DNA of 64,000 nt from Curtobacterium caseinilyticum (GCF_030363035.1 NZ_JAUCMN010000002.1:62001-126000); one strand, 5' to 3'; shown: positions 43,329 to 51,783, counted from the first letter of the stretch. Program-made: numbers and translations. The notes: a model not told the origin generated them from the letters alone.

Positions 43329-43334
43329 AGGCTA
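43329..43334 (-). promoter_or_regulatory. -10-like TAGCCT before the GT87 gene
   Basis: TAGCCT on the minus strand ends 9 nt before the ATG at 43319. The divergent molybdoprotein gene starts only 55 bp away. Confidence 0.4.
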
Positions 43335-43373
43335 TCCATCGTCCGGCGGCTCCTGCTGGACGCCCGGGCGACG

Positions 43374-44795
43374 ATGGCGTCCCCGAACCGCAACGCCCGC
43401 TCCGCCGTCGTCTGGGGTCGCCTGCTCGGCGTCGCGTTCGTCGTCTGCTTCGGCACCGGCGTGTACAGCCACCTGCTGCAGGACCCGCTGCCGTGGATGC
43501 GGTTCCCGACCCGGCCGGTGCAGCTGTACCAGTTCACGCAGGGCCTGCACATCACCGCGGGCATCGCGATCATCCCGCTGCTGCTCGCCAAGCTGAACGT
43601 CGTCATGCCGGCGCTCGCCCAGGTGCCGCCGGTGCGCGGCGTGCTCCACCTGCTCGAGCGGCTGTCGATCGCGGTGCTCGTGTCGGCGTCGATCGTGCAG
43701 GTCGGCACGGGGCTCCTCAACACGTACCAGTGGTACCCGTGGCCCTTCCCGTTCCGGCAGGTCCACTACGCACTGTCGTACCTGATCATCGGATCGCTGA
43801 TCCTGCACGTCGCGTCGAAGCTGCCCGTGATCGTGCGCTACTGGCGGGCGCGGGACGCCTACGACGCCGAGGGTCGGTTCGTCGCGGACCCGACGGTGGG
43901 CAGCGAGCTGCTGCCGGACGGCCGGGAGGCCCGCCCCGCGGTGGGCGAGCGCAGCGCGGCCGCGCAGACGGCCGGCTCCTACCCCCGTGGCCTGACCGGC
44001 CGCCTGCTGCGGTGGGTGGACGGCCCGGCCGCGCCGGCTGCTCGCGCGGAGCGCGAGGCTCGCCCTGGCGGACAGGTTCGCGATCTCGGGACCGTGAACG
44101 TGTCCGCGGAGCCGAGACTCGGGGACGGCGCCGACGCGGCGGAGGCGGGGCGTGCCTCCCGGCCGGAGCAGGACGACGCGCTCAGCGGGCCGCGCCAGCG
44201 GATCGCCCGCCGCGGGTTCGTGGCGGGCGTCACCGCCGCGACCGTCGGCGTCGTCGCGCTCACCGCGGGGCAGTCGAACCGGCTGCTCGAGCCGCTCAAC
44301 CTCTTCGGGGCGCGACAGCGGCACGTCGGACCGCAGAGCCTGCCGGTGAACCGCACCGCGCGGGCCGCCGGGGTGCTGGCGACCGCGACGGCAGCCGACT
44401 GGACGCTCACCGTCGTCGGGAAGGACGTCACGCGGACGTTCTCCCGTGCCGAGCTCGTCGCCCTCGGGACCGCCACGGCGGACCTGCCGATCTCGTGCGT
44501 CGAGGGGTGGAGCCAGGTGGCCTCGTGGCGCGGGGTCCGGATGCGCGACCTGCTCGCGTCGGTGCAGGCCGACCCGGCGTCGGCGCTGCGGATCACGAGC
44601 CTCGAGAAGAGCGGTGGCTACCGCGTCACCGAGATGGGGGCGGAGTACGCCGCCGACCCGACGACCCTCGTGGCGCTCGAGGTGAACGGCGAGACGCTCG
44701 ACCTGGACCACGGGTTCCCCGCCCGGGTCATCGCACCCGGACGACCGGGCGTGCTGCAGACCAAGTGGATCGGGAAGATCGAGGTGATCCGATGA
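43374..44795 (+). CDS. Cytochrome-b561-like / sulfite-oxidase-type molybdoprotein with internal Tat signal
   Basis: 473 aa. Four N-terminal helices (about 14-34, 58-80, 92-112, 126-150) with histidines placed like heme ligands of b-type cytochromes (SHLLQD, GLHITAG, LHVASKL), a disordered linker of about 120 residues, then ARRGFVAG (twin Arg about 279-280) followed by a hydrophobic stretch: a Tat signal forming a fifth helix. The outer domain is the sulfite-oxidase molybdenum fold with cofactor-ligating Cys375 (LPISCVEGW). This architecture matches the actinobacterial dual Sec/Tat-inserted family. Likely substrate unknown. ATG 43374 lacks a clear ribosome site, so the start is uncertain. Overlaps the next gene by 4 nt. 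Confidence 0.88.
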   Translation: MASPNRNARSAVVWGRLLGVAFVVCFGTGVYSHLLQDPLPWMRFPTRPVQLYQFTQGLHITAGIAIIPLLLAKLNVVMPALAQVPPVRGVLHLLERLSIAVLVSASIVQVGTGLLNTYQWYPWPFPFRQVHYALSYLIIGSLILHVASKLPVIVRYWRARDAYDAEGRFVADPTVGSELLPDGREARPAVGERSAAAQTAGSYPRGLTGRLLRWVDGPAAPAARAEREARPGGQVRDLGTVNVSAEPRLGDGADAAEAGRASRPEQDDALSGPRQRIARRGFVAGVTAATVGVVALTAGQSNRLLEPLNLFGARQRHVGPQSLPVNRTARAAGVLATATAADWTLTVVGKDVTRTFSRAELVALGTATADLPISCVEGWSQVASWRGVRMRDLLASVQADPASALRITSLEKSGGYRVTEMGAEYAADPTTLVALEVNGETLDLDHGFPARVIAPGRPGVLQTKWIGKIEVIR

Positions 44796-45247
44796 GGACC
44801 GCGAGGATCGTGCTCGTCGTGCTGGGCGTGCTCGTGATGGCGTTCGGAGCGTACGTGCTCGTCACGACCGTGCGGCCGCAGCGCATCTGGGGCCTGGCGA
44901 CGTGGTTGCTCGCCGCGGTCGTCCTGCACGACGCGGTGCTCTCGCCGTTCGTGGTCGGCGCCGGACTCCTGCTCCGCCGGACCGGCCGGACACTCGGAGC
45001 CGGCGTGCTCGTCGTCGTGCAGACCGCCGTCGTGCTGGGGTGCGTGCTCGCCCTCGTCGTCCTGCCGGAGATCGCCGCGAAGCACCACGGGCAGAAGAAC
45101 CCGACCGTGCTGCCGTTCGACTACACCACGCGGTTGCTCGTGGTCGAGGGTGTCCTGCTCGCCGTGGTGGTGGTCGCCCTCGTCATCGGCGTCGCGCGGG
45201 CCCGTCGATCGCCGCGAACACTGGTTGCATCGACAACCAATGGCTAG
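44792..45247 (+). CDS. Small membrane protein coupled to the molybdoprotein
   Basis: 151 aa with four hydrophobic segments (about 5-27, 34-58, 68-93, 118-138). Starts inside the stop of the molybdoprotein gene (ATGA), so it is translationally coupled and may be an assembly or electron-transfer partner. No heme-binding CxxCH; a single His pair occurs in AKHHGQKNP. Family not recognised. Confidence 0.75.
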   Translation: MRTARIVLVVLGVLVMAFGAYVLVTTVRPQRIWGLATWLLAAVVLHDAVLSPFVVGAGLLLRRTGRTLGAGVLVVVQTAVVLGCVLALVVLPEIAAKHHGQKNPTVLPFDYTTRLLVVEGVLLAVVVVALVIGVARARRSPRTLVASTTNG

Positions 45248-45250
45248 CAT
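45245..45250 (+). promoter_or_regulatory. -10-like TAGCAT before the MarR-GNAT gene
   Basis: TAGCAT overlaps the stop of the preceding gene and ends 6 nt before the ATG at 45257. The preceding TTGCATCGACAACCAATGGC holds imperfect TTG/CAA inverted elements that may be a regulator site. Confidence 0.45.
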
Positions 45251-45256
45251 GGGCGC

Positions 45257-46291
45257 ATGACGGACGACACCCCCTGGCTCACGCGCGACCAGCTGCGCGC
45301 GTGGATGAAGCTCGTCGCCGTCATGGAGCTCCTGCCCGCGGCGCTCGACCAGCAGCTGCAGCGCGACGCCGACCTGACGCACTTCGACTACATGGTCGTG
45401 GCGATGCTGTCCGAGACCGAGGGGTGGACGCTGCGGATGTCGGCGCTCGCCGCGGCCACGAACGCATCGCTGCCCCGGCTGTCGCACGTCGTGTCGCGGC
45501 TCGAGAAGCGCGGGCTGGTCACGCGCTGCCCGTCCGTCGACGACCGCCGCGCCACCGACGTCCGCCTGACGGACGCCGGGTACGACGCCATCGTGACCGC
45601 GGCGCCGGAGCACGTGCGGACCGCTCGCCGCTTCGTCATCGACGCGCTGGACGACGAGCAGGTCGGCCAGCTCGACGGGATCACCCGCGCACTGCTCGGA
45701 CGGCTCGACCCGGAGGGACGCTTCGCCGCGCTGACCTACCCGCGCGACGAGGACGACCAGGTGCTCTGCGAGGACCGCCTGACCGGCGCCGAGGCCGGAG
45801 CTGCCGCCCCCGCCGGGGCGCTCTTCCGGGACGTCACCGCGGACGACGCGGCGCTGCTCCGACACGCGACGCTCGCGGCGATGAACTGGCGGACCGAGAC
45901 CTTCTCGGACGCCGACCTCGACCGTCCCGACTTCGCGCACTACTTCACCGGCTACGACCCGTCGCGCGACGGCGGCCTCGTCGCGGTGGACGGCGAGGGA
46001 CCGGTCGGCGTCGCCTGGGTGCGGTTCCTGCCGGCCGACGACCCGGGCTACGGGTTCGTGTCCGAGGACGTGCCGGAGCTCACGATGGCCGTGGAGCCCC
46101 GCGGCCGTGGGCGGGGCATCGGCACGGCGCTGCTGACACGCCTGCTCGCCGCGGGGCGTTCGGCCGGGTGGCCCGGGGTCAGCCTGAGCGTCGAGGACGG
46201 CAACACCGGGGCACGGATCCTGTACGAGCGGGTCGGGTTCCGCACCGTCGGGCGGAACGGCGACTCGGACACGATGCTCACCCGGCTCTGA
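45257..46291 (+). CDS. MarR-type regulator fused to a GNAT acetyltransferase
   Basis: 344 aa. Residues 1-145 form a MarR domain: HFDYMVVAMLSETEGWTLRMSALAAATNASLPRLSHVVSRLEKRGLVTR and the wing SVDDRRATDVRLTDAGYD. Residues about 190-344 are a GNAT domain with the acetyl-CoA loop EPRGRGRGIGTALLTRLL and NTGARILYERVGFRTVGR. Each half is complete. Such fusions may link DNA binding to acetylation or to acetyl-CoA sensing; no function is established here. Follows the molybdoprotein operon by 9 nt but carries its own TAGCAT element. Confidence 0.88.
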   Translation: MTDDTPWLTRDQLRAWMKLVAVMELLPAALDQQLQRDADLTHFDYMVVAMLSETEGWTLRMSALAAATNASLPRLSHVVSRLEKRGLVTRCPSVDDRRATDVRLTDAGYDAIVTAAPEHVRTARRFVIDALDDEQVGQLDGITRALLGRLDPEGRFAALTYPRDEDDQVLCEDRLTGAEAGAAAPAGALFRDVTADDAALLRHATLAAMNWRTETFSDADLDRPDFAHYFTGYDPSRDGGLVAVDGEGPVGVAWVRFLPADDPGYGFVSEDVPELTMAVEPRGRGRGIGTALLTRLLAAGRSAGWPGVSLSVEDGNTGARILYERVGFRTVGRNGDSDTMLTRL

Positions 46292-46328
46292 GGCGCTCGG
46301 CACGGAGGGGCCGGCGCTGGTACACCAG

Positions 46329-46334
46329 TAGGCT
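46329..46334 (+). promoter_or_regulatory. -10-like TAGGCT before pheA
   Basis: TAGGCT ends 6 nt before the ATG at 46341; leaderless arrangement. Confidence 0.55.
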
Positions 46335-46340
46335 CGGCGC

Positions 46341-47297
46341 ATGACCGACCGTGCCACGCCGTCCGACACGTACTCCTACCTCGGACCCGCCGGCACCTTC
46401 ACCGAGGCCGCGCTCAAGCTCGTCGAGGCGGCGGCCGGCAAGCCGTGGCGCAGCGTCAACAACGTCGGCGAGGCGCTCGACGACGTCGTCACCGGACGGT
46501 CCGTCGGCGCGGTGATCGCCATCGAGAACAGCGTCGACGGCGGGGTCAGTGCCACGCAGGACGCGCTCGCGCGGATCCCCGGCGTGCGGATCGTGGGGGA
46601 GTACCTGGTCCCCGTCGACTTCGTGCTCGTCGCCCGCCACGGCACCGCCCTGGCCGACGTGCGGACCGTGAACGCGCACCCGGTGGCGTACGCCCAGACC
46701 CGCAGGTGGCTCGAGGCGAACGTCCGCGGGCACGGGCACATCCCGGCCTCGTCGAACGTGGCGGCGGCCACCGCCCTCCTCGAGGAACACCCGGTCGCGG
46801 ACGCGGCCGTCGCGCCGCCCGGTATCACCGACCACCACGACCTGGCGGTGCTCGCGTCGTCCATCGGCGACAACGCCTCGGCGGTCACCCGCTTCGTGCT
46901 CGTGTCGCGCACGCTGGCGATCCCGGAGCGCACCGGAGCGGACAAGACGAGCGTCATCGTCGAGCTGCCGAGCGAGCACCCCGGTGCCCTGGTCGACATG
47001 CTCGAGCAGTTCGCGACGCGGGGCATCAACATGGGGCTGCTGTCCTCGCGGCCGATCGGCGACGAGCTCGGGCGGTACCGCTTCGTCATCGACCTCGACG
47101 GGCACGTGCACGACGAGCGCGTGGCGGACGCGCTGCTGGGTCTGCGCCGCTTCAGCCCGCGCGTGACCTTCCTCGGGTCCTACCCGCGGGCAGACGGTTT
47201 CCGCCCCGAGGTCTCGGCGCGCTACTCGGACGAGGCGTTCGTCGAGGCCCGGGACTGGCTCCGCGCGATCGTCTCCGGCGAGCCCGACGCCGGCTGA
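46341..47297 (+). CDS. pheA: Prephenate dehydratase
   Basis: 318 aa, monofunctional actinobacterial type; converts prephenate to phenylpyruvate in phenylalanine synthesis. YSYLGPAGTFTEAAL (about 6-20), the active-site NASAVTRFVLVSR (TRF near 184-186) and a C-terminal ACT domain with ELPSEHPGALVDMLEQFATRGINMGLLSSRPI, which binds phenylalanine for feedback control, are all intact. ATG start at 46341 follows TAGGCT by 6 nt. A family-2 palindrome lies just downstream. Confidence 0.96.
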   Translation: MTDRATPSDTYSYLGPAGTFTEAALKLVEAAAGKPWRSVNNVGEALDDVVTGRSVGAVIAIENSVDGGVSATQDALARIPGVRIVGEYLVPVDFVLVARHGTALADVRTVNAHPVAYAQTRRWLEANVRGHGHIPASSNVAAATALLEEHPVADAAVAPPGITDHHDLAVLASSIGDNASAVTRFVLVSRTLAIPERTGADKTSVIVELPSEHPGALVDMLEQFATRGINMGLLSSRPIGDELGRYRFVIDLDGHVHDERVADALLGLRRFSPRVTFLGSYPRADGFRPEVSARYSDEAFVEARDWLRAIVSGEPDAG

Positions 47298-47318
47298 CCC
47301 CGGCCCGGCCCCACCCCA

Positions 47319-47397
47319 CCTCCGCAAGACGCAACGTCAGCGACTCGTCGCAGCGGTACAGCGCTGCGCACTGCCGCCGGTGTTGCGTCCCGCGGAG
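47319..47397. repeat. Family-2 long palindrome, copy 1
   Basis: Outer arms CTCCGCAAGACGCAAC and GTTGCGTCCCGCGGAG with an inner stem CGCAGCG/CGCTGCG. Lies between the convergent pheA and diacylglycerol kinase genes. Two other copies occur at 60195 and 63733. Confidence 0.75.
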
Positions 47398-47409
47398 GAG
47401 GGCGCCCCG

Positions 47410-48492
47410 TCAGCTGTGGGCGTTCTCGACCCGGCGCGTGTTCCGGGTCTGGTCCTGCGGGCCGGCCACACGGACGCGCAGGCCGCCGGCGTCGATCTTC
47501 GCCTTGAACGCGACGACCTCACCCACGGGGTCGCCGTCGATCTCGAACTCATCCGGACGCTCGAGCCGCGCGACGAACTCCTGCCCGCGGATGTAGCGCA
47601 GCGGGCGTTCCTCGCGGGCCTTCGACGTGATGCGTTTCCCGACCTCGGTCTGTCCGGCCCTCGACCGGCGGAACGAGCGCAGGATCGCGTTCTCCCAGAA
47701 CACCCGGGCTCCGATCCGGACCCAGCCGAGGAAGCCACGCGGCCGCATGACGACGACGTCGAAGACCCCGTCGTCGATCTCGGCGTCGGGCAGCAGGGTC
47801 GCGCCGGCCTGCAGCATGCCGCAGTTCCCCACGATCAACGAGTGCGCGCGGGCCGAGTGGTTGCCGTCGTCGTCGAGCCGGTACCGGAACTCGAACGCGT
47901 CGGCGTCGCGGACCGAGCGGAAGAGCGAGTCGACGTAGGCGAGCCAGCCGACCTTCTTCTTCAGGTCGTCGTTCGTGTTGACCAGCATCCGTGCGTCGAG
48001 CCCGAGCCCCGCCATCACGACGAAGCCGAACTGCTCCCGCTCGCCGTCGGGACGCTCGACCTCGAGCTGCCCGAAGTCGATCGCGCGGTCCTCGCCGCGG
48101 AAGATCGTCCGGACGCTCGCGCCGATGTCGTCGATCGGGGCGGGGATGTTGCGGGCGAGCAGGTTGCCCGTGCCGCTCGGCAGCAGGGCGAGGGCGGCGT
48201 CGGACCCGTGCACGACCTCGGCGACGGCGCGGACGGTGCCGTCCCCGCCGGCTGCGGCCACGACGTCGGCTCCGGCCTCGAGCGCGGCCTTCGCCATGCC
48301 GCCGCCCGGGTCCTCCTCCGAGGTCTCGAACCACAGGGTCTCGGCCCAGCCGGCCTCCTGCTGGTGCTTCGTCACGGTGCTCTTCAAGGTCTCCAGGTGC
48401 ACCTTGACCGGGTTGTAGACGACCGCGGCCGTCTTCTGCTCGGTCGGGAGGGCGTCCTGGTCCGCGGGCGCGGTCTCCGATGGTGTCGACAT
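47410..48492 (-). CDS. Diacylglycerol/lipid kinase (DagK/YegS family)
   Basis: 360 aa. DAGK catalytic domain (about 20-160) with AAVVYNPVK, the nucleotide-binding AAGGDGTVRAVAEV (about 79-92) and LPSGTGNLLARN (about 104-115), plus the C-terminal half shared with sphingosine kinases (EFGFVVMAGLGLDA-like FGFVVMAGLGLDARM). It phosphorylates diacylglycerol or a related lipid, recycling it for phospholipid synthesis. The C-terminal tail is charged and unremarkable. ATG at 48492. Confidence 0.9.
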   Translation of the reverse strand: MSTPSETAPADQDALPTEQKTAAVVYNPVKVHLETLKSTVTKHQQEAGWAETLWFETSEEDPGGGMAKAALEAGADVVAAAGGDGTVRAVAEVVHGSDAALALLPSGTGNLLARNIPAPIDDIGASVRTIFRGEDRAIDFGQLEVERPDGEREQFGFVVMAGLGLDARMLVNTNDDLKKKVGWLAYVDSLFRSVRDADAFEFRYRLDDDGNHSARAHSLIVGNCGMLQAGATLLPDAEIDDGVFDVVVMRPRGFLGWVRIGARVFWENAILRSFRRSRAGQTEVGKRITSKAREERPLRYIRGQEFVARLERPDEFEIDGDPVGEVVAFKAKIDAGGLRVRVAGPQDQTRNTRRVENAHS

Positions 48493-48595
48493 GGTCCCGA
48501 CGTTACCGACGAACGCCTGCGAGCGACCAGCCGCACGGGCCGGCGTCGCACGGACGCTCGCGAGCGATCAGCCGCACGGGCGGCGGCCGACCGGC

Positions 48596-48961
48596 TCACC
48601 GCCGGTCGTGCAGCGTGACGGGGTAGCCGTCCGGGTCGGCGAACGTGAACGTGCGGCCGAACGGCCCGTCGACGGGTGCGGTGACGATGCTGTGGCCGTC
48701 GGCGACGAGTGCGTCGTGGATCGCCTGCACGTCGGTGGCGTGGAACCAGAGCGCGACGCCGAGTGCGGGCTGCCCGGCGGACAGGTCCGTCCCGGGCACG
48801 AGGTCGCGCAGCGCGAAGGCGATCGGCTCGGTCGCGAACACCACGGCGTGCGGCGGACCCGCGGGGGAGCGGACGAGGCCGAGGTACCGCTCGTAGAACG
48901 CCTGCGAGGCGTCGAGGTCGCGGACCTGCAGTGAGGTGAAGTCGATCCCGGTGGCGGGCAT
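48596..48961 (-). CDS. VOC/glyoxalase-fold protein
   Basis: 121 aa vicinal-oxygen-chelate protein, one pair of beta-alpha-beta modules. SLQVRDLDASQAFYERYLGL (about 10-29) and GRTFTFADPDGYPVTLHD (about 101-118) match the family's ends. Glyoxalase, dioxygenase or resistance functions are all possible. Start ATG 48961 with AAGGAG 7 nt upstream. Divergent from a MarR regulator with two operator-like palindromes in the 60-bp gap, so it is probably repressed by it. Confidence 0.9.
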   Translation of the reverse strand: MPATGIDFTSLQVRDLDASQAFYERYLGLVRSPAGPPHAVVFATEPIAFALRDLVPGTDLSAGQPALGVALWFHATDVQAIHDALVADGHSIVTAPVDGPFGRTFTFADPDGYPVTLHDRR

Positions 48962-48978
48962 GGTGTGCTCCTTCGTAC

Positions 48979-48996
48979 GTGTCAGATGCCTGACAC
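48979..48996. promoter_or_regulatory. MarR operator 1
   Basis: GTGTCAG-ATGC-CTGACAC, a perfect inverted repeat with 4-nt spacer, close to the VOC gene start. Same core (TGTCAG/CTGACA) as the second site. Confidence 0.75.
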
Positions 48997-49006
48997 GAGC
49001 AGTATG

Positions 49007-49022
49007 TGTCAGACTCCTGACA
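49007..49022. promoter_or_regulatory. MarR operator 2, overlapping the marR start codon
   Basis: TGTCAG-ACTC-CTGACA, perfect inverted repeat whose last base is the A of the MarR start codon. It is centred 27 bp from operator 1; binding here would block the regulator's own transcription. Confidence 0.75.
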
Positions 49023-49483
49023 TGCGTCAAGCGCGGATCGACCTCGACAGCTCGGTCGGCTACGCCCTCAAGGAAGCCGCGAGCGCCCTCCGCGCCGCCA
49101 TGGAGGACGCCCTCCGGCCCCTCGGCATGACGGTGACGCACTACTCGTGCCTCGAACTGCTCGCTCAGCGCCCCGGCATGTCGAACTCCGAGCTCGCGCG
49201 CGGCACCTTCGTCACGAGGCAGTCGATGAACACGCTCCTGCAGCAGCTCGAACGCGACGGCATCGTCAGCCGCCCGTCCGCCCCGACGACGGGCAAGGTG
49301 CTCCCCACCACGCTCACCGACGCCGGACGACGACAGCGCGAGGCGGCGAGCGCAGCGGTCCGGCAGGTCGAGCTCCGGATGACCAGGGACCTCGACGACG
49401 AGGGCCGCGCCGCGGCCTTCCGCCTGCTCCGCGGGATGGTCGACGCCCTGCGCAACCAGCCGCCGTCGGACGCGACCGCCTGA
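49022..49483 (+). CDS. MarR-family regulator of the VOC gene
   Basis: 153 aa winged-helix regulator. DNA-binding core: THYSCLELLAQRPGMSNSELARGTFVTRQSMNTLLQQLERDGIVSRP, wing around APTTGKVLPTTLTDAGR. Divergent from the VOC gene; two perfect TGTCAG-n4-CTGACA palindromes lie between, one covering its own start, so autorepression is strongly suggested. Ligand unknown. ATG 49022 is the only start consistent with the domain's N-terminus. Confidence 0.92.
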   Translation: MRQARIDLDSSVGYALKEAASALRAAMEDALRPLGMTVTHYSCLELLAQRPGMSNSELARGTFVTRQSMNTLLQQLERDGIVSRPSAPTTGKVLPTTLTDAGRRQREAASAAVRQVELRMTRDLDDEGRAAAFRLLRGMVDALRNQPPSDATA

Positions 49484-49527
49484 CGGACGGGAGGCGCGGC
49501 GCCGCCCCGCCACGGGCCTCCCGTCCG
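49484..49527. terminator. Family-1 palindrome, copy E
   Basis: CGGACGGGAGGCGCGGCG with partner CCACGGGCCTCCCGTCCG, beginning right at the MarR stop codon and ending 33 bp before the serS promoter element. The centre is less complementary than in other copies. Confidence 0.7.
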
Positions 49528-49559
49528 GTGCGGACACCGCTCGCGCAACGGGCGCTGGC

Positions 49560-49565
49560 TAGGAT
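49560..49565 (+). promoter_or_regulatory. -10-like TAGGAT before serS
   Basis: TAGGAT ends 6 nt before the GTG at 49572; leaderless arrangement, which leaves no room for a T-box leader. Confidence 0.55.
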
Positions 49566-49571
49566 GAGCCG

Positions 49572-50840
49572 GTGATCGATCTCCAGCTCCTGCGCGACCA
49601 CCCGGACGTCATCAAGGCCTCGCAGGAGGCGCGCGGCGCCTCCGTCTCCGTCGTCGACGACGCGGTGTCCGCAGATGCAGCGCGACGCAGCGCGATCACC
49701 GCGTTCGAGGCCCTCCGCGCTGAGCAGAACGCCTTCGGCAAGACCGTCGCGAAGGCCCCGAAGGACGAGAAGGCCGCCCTCGTGCAGCAGGCGCAGGCCC
49801 TCGCCGCGAAGGTCAAGGAGGCCCAGGCCGAGGTCACCGCGGCCGAGGAGACGTTCGACCGCGTCGTCCGCTCCATCCCGAACGTGGTGCTGCCGGACGT
49901 GCCGAAGGGTGGCGAGGACGACTTCGTCACGCTCCGAACCGTCGGCACGAAGCCCGAGTTCGACTTCGAGCCGAAGGACCACGCCGACCTCGGCGAGCAC
50001 CTCGGCATCATCGACATCCCCCGCGGGGTGAAGGTCTCCGGCTCGCGCTTCTACTTCCTGCGCGGCCTCGGCGCCCGGCTCGAGATCGCGCTCATGAACC
50101 TCGGGCTCGACCGTGCGATCGAGCACGGGTTCGAACCGCTCATCACCCCGACCCTCGTGCGTCCGGAGACGATGGCGGGCACCGGGTTCCTCGGCGAGCA
50201 CGCTGCCGAGGTCTACCGGCTCGAGGCGGACGACCTGTACCTGACGGGCACGAGCGAGGTCGCCCTCGCGGGCTTCCACGCCGACGAGATCCTGTCGTTC
50301 CCGGAGTCGGGCGAGGGCATCCGCTACGCCGGCTGGTCCACCTGCTACCGGCGCGAGGCCGGTTCGGCGGGCAAGGACAACCGCGGCATCCTCCGCGTGC
50401 ACCAGTTCAACAAGCTCGAGATGTTCGCGTACGTCCTGCCCGAGCACGCTGAGGCCGAGCACCAGCGGCTCGTCGCGATGCAGGAGTCGATGATGCAGGA
50501 CCTCGGGCTGCACTACCGCGTCATCGACGTCGCGGGCGGTGACCTCGGCACGAGTGCCGCGCGCAAGTACGACATCGAGGCGTGGGTCCCGACGCAGGGC
50601 ACCTTCCGCGAGCTCACGTCGACCTCGAACTGCACGACGTTCCAGGCCCGCCGTCTCGACACCCGGTACCGCACCGAGAGCGGCAAGACCGCTCCGGTCG
50701 CGACGCTGAACGGCACCCTCGCCACCACGCGCTGGATCGTCGCGATCCTCGAGACCCACCAGCAGGCCGACGGCTCGGTGGTGGTGCCCGAGGTGCTGCG
50801 TCCGTACCTCGGCGGCGTCGAGGTCATCGAGCCCCGATGA
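49572..50840 (+). CDS. serS: Seryl-tRNA synthetase
   Basis: 422 aa class II synthetase. N-terminal coiled-coil arm that grips tRNA-Ser (about 25-100, alternating E/A/K/Q), then class II motifs: motif 2 around [20 protein letters not shown] (about 256-276) and motif 3 around [16 protein letters not shown] (about 378-393). [14 protein letters not shown] is also characteristic. Overlaps the HAD gene by 4 nt. A tRNA-Ser gene lies 0.9 kb downstream. Confidence 0.97.
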   Translation: MIDLQLLRDHPDVIKASQEARGASVSVVDDAVSADAARRSAITAFEALRAEQNAFGKTVAKAPKDEKAALVQQAQALAAKVKEAQAEVTAAEETFDRVVRSIPNVVLPDVPKGGEDDFVTLRTVGTKPEFDFEPKDHADLGEHLGIIDIPRGVKVSGSRFYFLRGLGARLEIALMNLGLDRAIEHGFEPLITPTLVRPETMAGTGFLGEHAAEVYRLEADDLYLTGTSEVALAGFHADEILSFPESGEGIRYAGWSTCYRREAGSAGKDNRGILRVHQFNKLEMFAYVLPEHAEAEHQRLVAMQESMMQDLGLHYRVIDVAGGDLGTSAARKYDIEAWVPTQGTFRELTSTSNCTTFQARRLDTRYRTESGKTAPVATLNGTLATTRWIVAILETHQQADGSVVVPEVLRPYLGGVEVIEPR

Positions 50841-51721
50841 GCGCGCACGAGCGGTTCGTCGACGGATCGGCCCAGGGCGGGTCCTCTGCCTCCTCGCAGG
50901 ACGCCGGCTCGGCACCGGCGCGCGTCAAGCGCTGGCTCGTCGCGCTCGACGTCGACGGCACCACGATGCGCGAGGACGGCGTGATCACCGACACCGTGAT
51001 CGCGGCGGTGCAGCAGGCGGAGGCCGCCGGGCACGAGGTCATGCTCTCCACCGGCCGCAGCGAGGGCATGACGATCCCGCTGCTCGAACGACTCGGCCTG
51101 CGGTCGAAGTACGTCGTCTGCGCGAACGGTGCGTTGACCCTCGCGCGTCGGGACGACGGGTCGTACGAGCGCGTGCACGTCGAGCGCTTCGACCCCACCG
51201 AGGTCCTGCAGGTCATCCACGGCGCCCTCACGAACGCGGCCTTCGGCGTCGAGGACGAGACCGGCCACTTCCTGCTGTCCGGCGAGTTCCCCGACGACAC
51301 CATGACGGTATCGGGCGAACACGTGCCGTTCGAACAGCTGCTCGGTACCGAGGCGACCCGCGTGGTCGTCATCTCGCCCGGCCACGACACCGAGGACTTC
51401 CTGCAGGTCGTCGAGCGCATGGGCCTGTCGAAGGTGTCGTACTCGGTCGGCTGGACGTCGTGGCTCGACATCGCCCCCGAGGGCGTCACGAAGGCCACCG
51501 CCATGGAGCGCGTCCGCGAGTGGCTCGACATCCCGCGCTCCCGCGTCCTGGCCGCCGGCGACGGTCGGAACGACATCGACATGCTGCGCTGGGCGTCGAC
51601 CTCCGGGCGCGGCGTCGTCATGGGGCAGGCGCCGGACGACGTGGTCGAGGCCGGCAACGAGCTCACCGGCGGGGTCACCGACGACGGCCTCGCGGCCGCC
51701 CTCGACACGCTCCCGCGCTGA
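50837..51721 (+). CDS. HAD-superfamily phosphatase (Cof type)
   Basis: 294 aa. HAD motif I LDVDGTT (about 37-43), motif II STGR (about 72-75), motif III lysine in [11 protein letters not shown], motif [12 protein letters not shown] (about 240-249). The IIB cap and this motif set match Cof-type sugar-phosphate or nucleotide phosphatases. About 30 N-terminal residues (Ser/Gly/Ala-rich) precede the fold. Starts in the serS stop (ATGA), as commonly seen in actinobacteria. Confidence 0.92.
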   Translation: MSAHERFVDGSAQGGSSASSQDAGSAPARVKRWLVALDVDGTTMREDGVITDTVIAAVQQAEAAGHEVMLSTGRSEGMTIPLLERLGLRSKYVVCANGALTLARRDDGSYERVHVERFDPTEVLQVIHGALTNAAFGVEDETGHFLLSGEFPDDTMTVSGEHVPFEQLLGTEATRVVVISPGHDTEDFLQVVERMGLSKVSYSVGWTSWLDIAPEGVTKATAMERVREWLDIPRSRVLAAGDGRNDIDMLRWASTSGRGVVMGQAPDDVVEAGNELTGGVTDDGLAAALDTLPR

Positions 51722-51737
51722 CGGTCGGGAGGCCCGG

Positions 51738-51743
51738 TAGACT
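51738..51743 (+). promoter_or_regulatory. Possible -10 of the tRNA-Ser transcript
   Basis: TAGACT 41 nt upstream of the tRNA. No good -35 is visible. Alternatively the tRNA is read from the serS promoter. Confidence 0.3.
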
Positions 51744-51783
51744 TCCCGGGACGCGGTCACGTCTCGCCACGTGGTCGCGTCAC

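Noticed and set aside
41685-43373. Long in-frame extension upstream of the molybdoprotein
   Set aside because: It overlaps the entire GT87 gene antisense and is low-complexity; homologous molybdoproteins begin just before the first membrane helix.
49528-49571. T-box leaders before serS or metG
   Set aside because: Both genes have a TAGGAT element 6-7 nt before the start codon and no long structured leader or T-box sequence.
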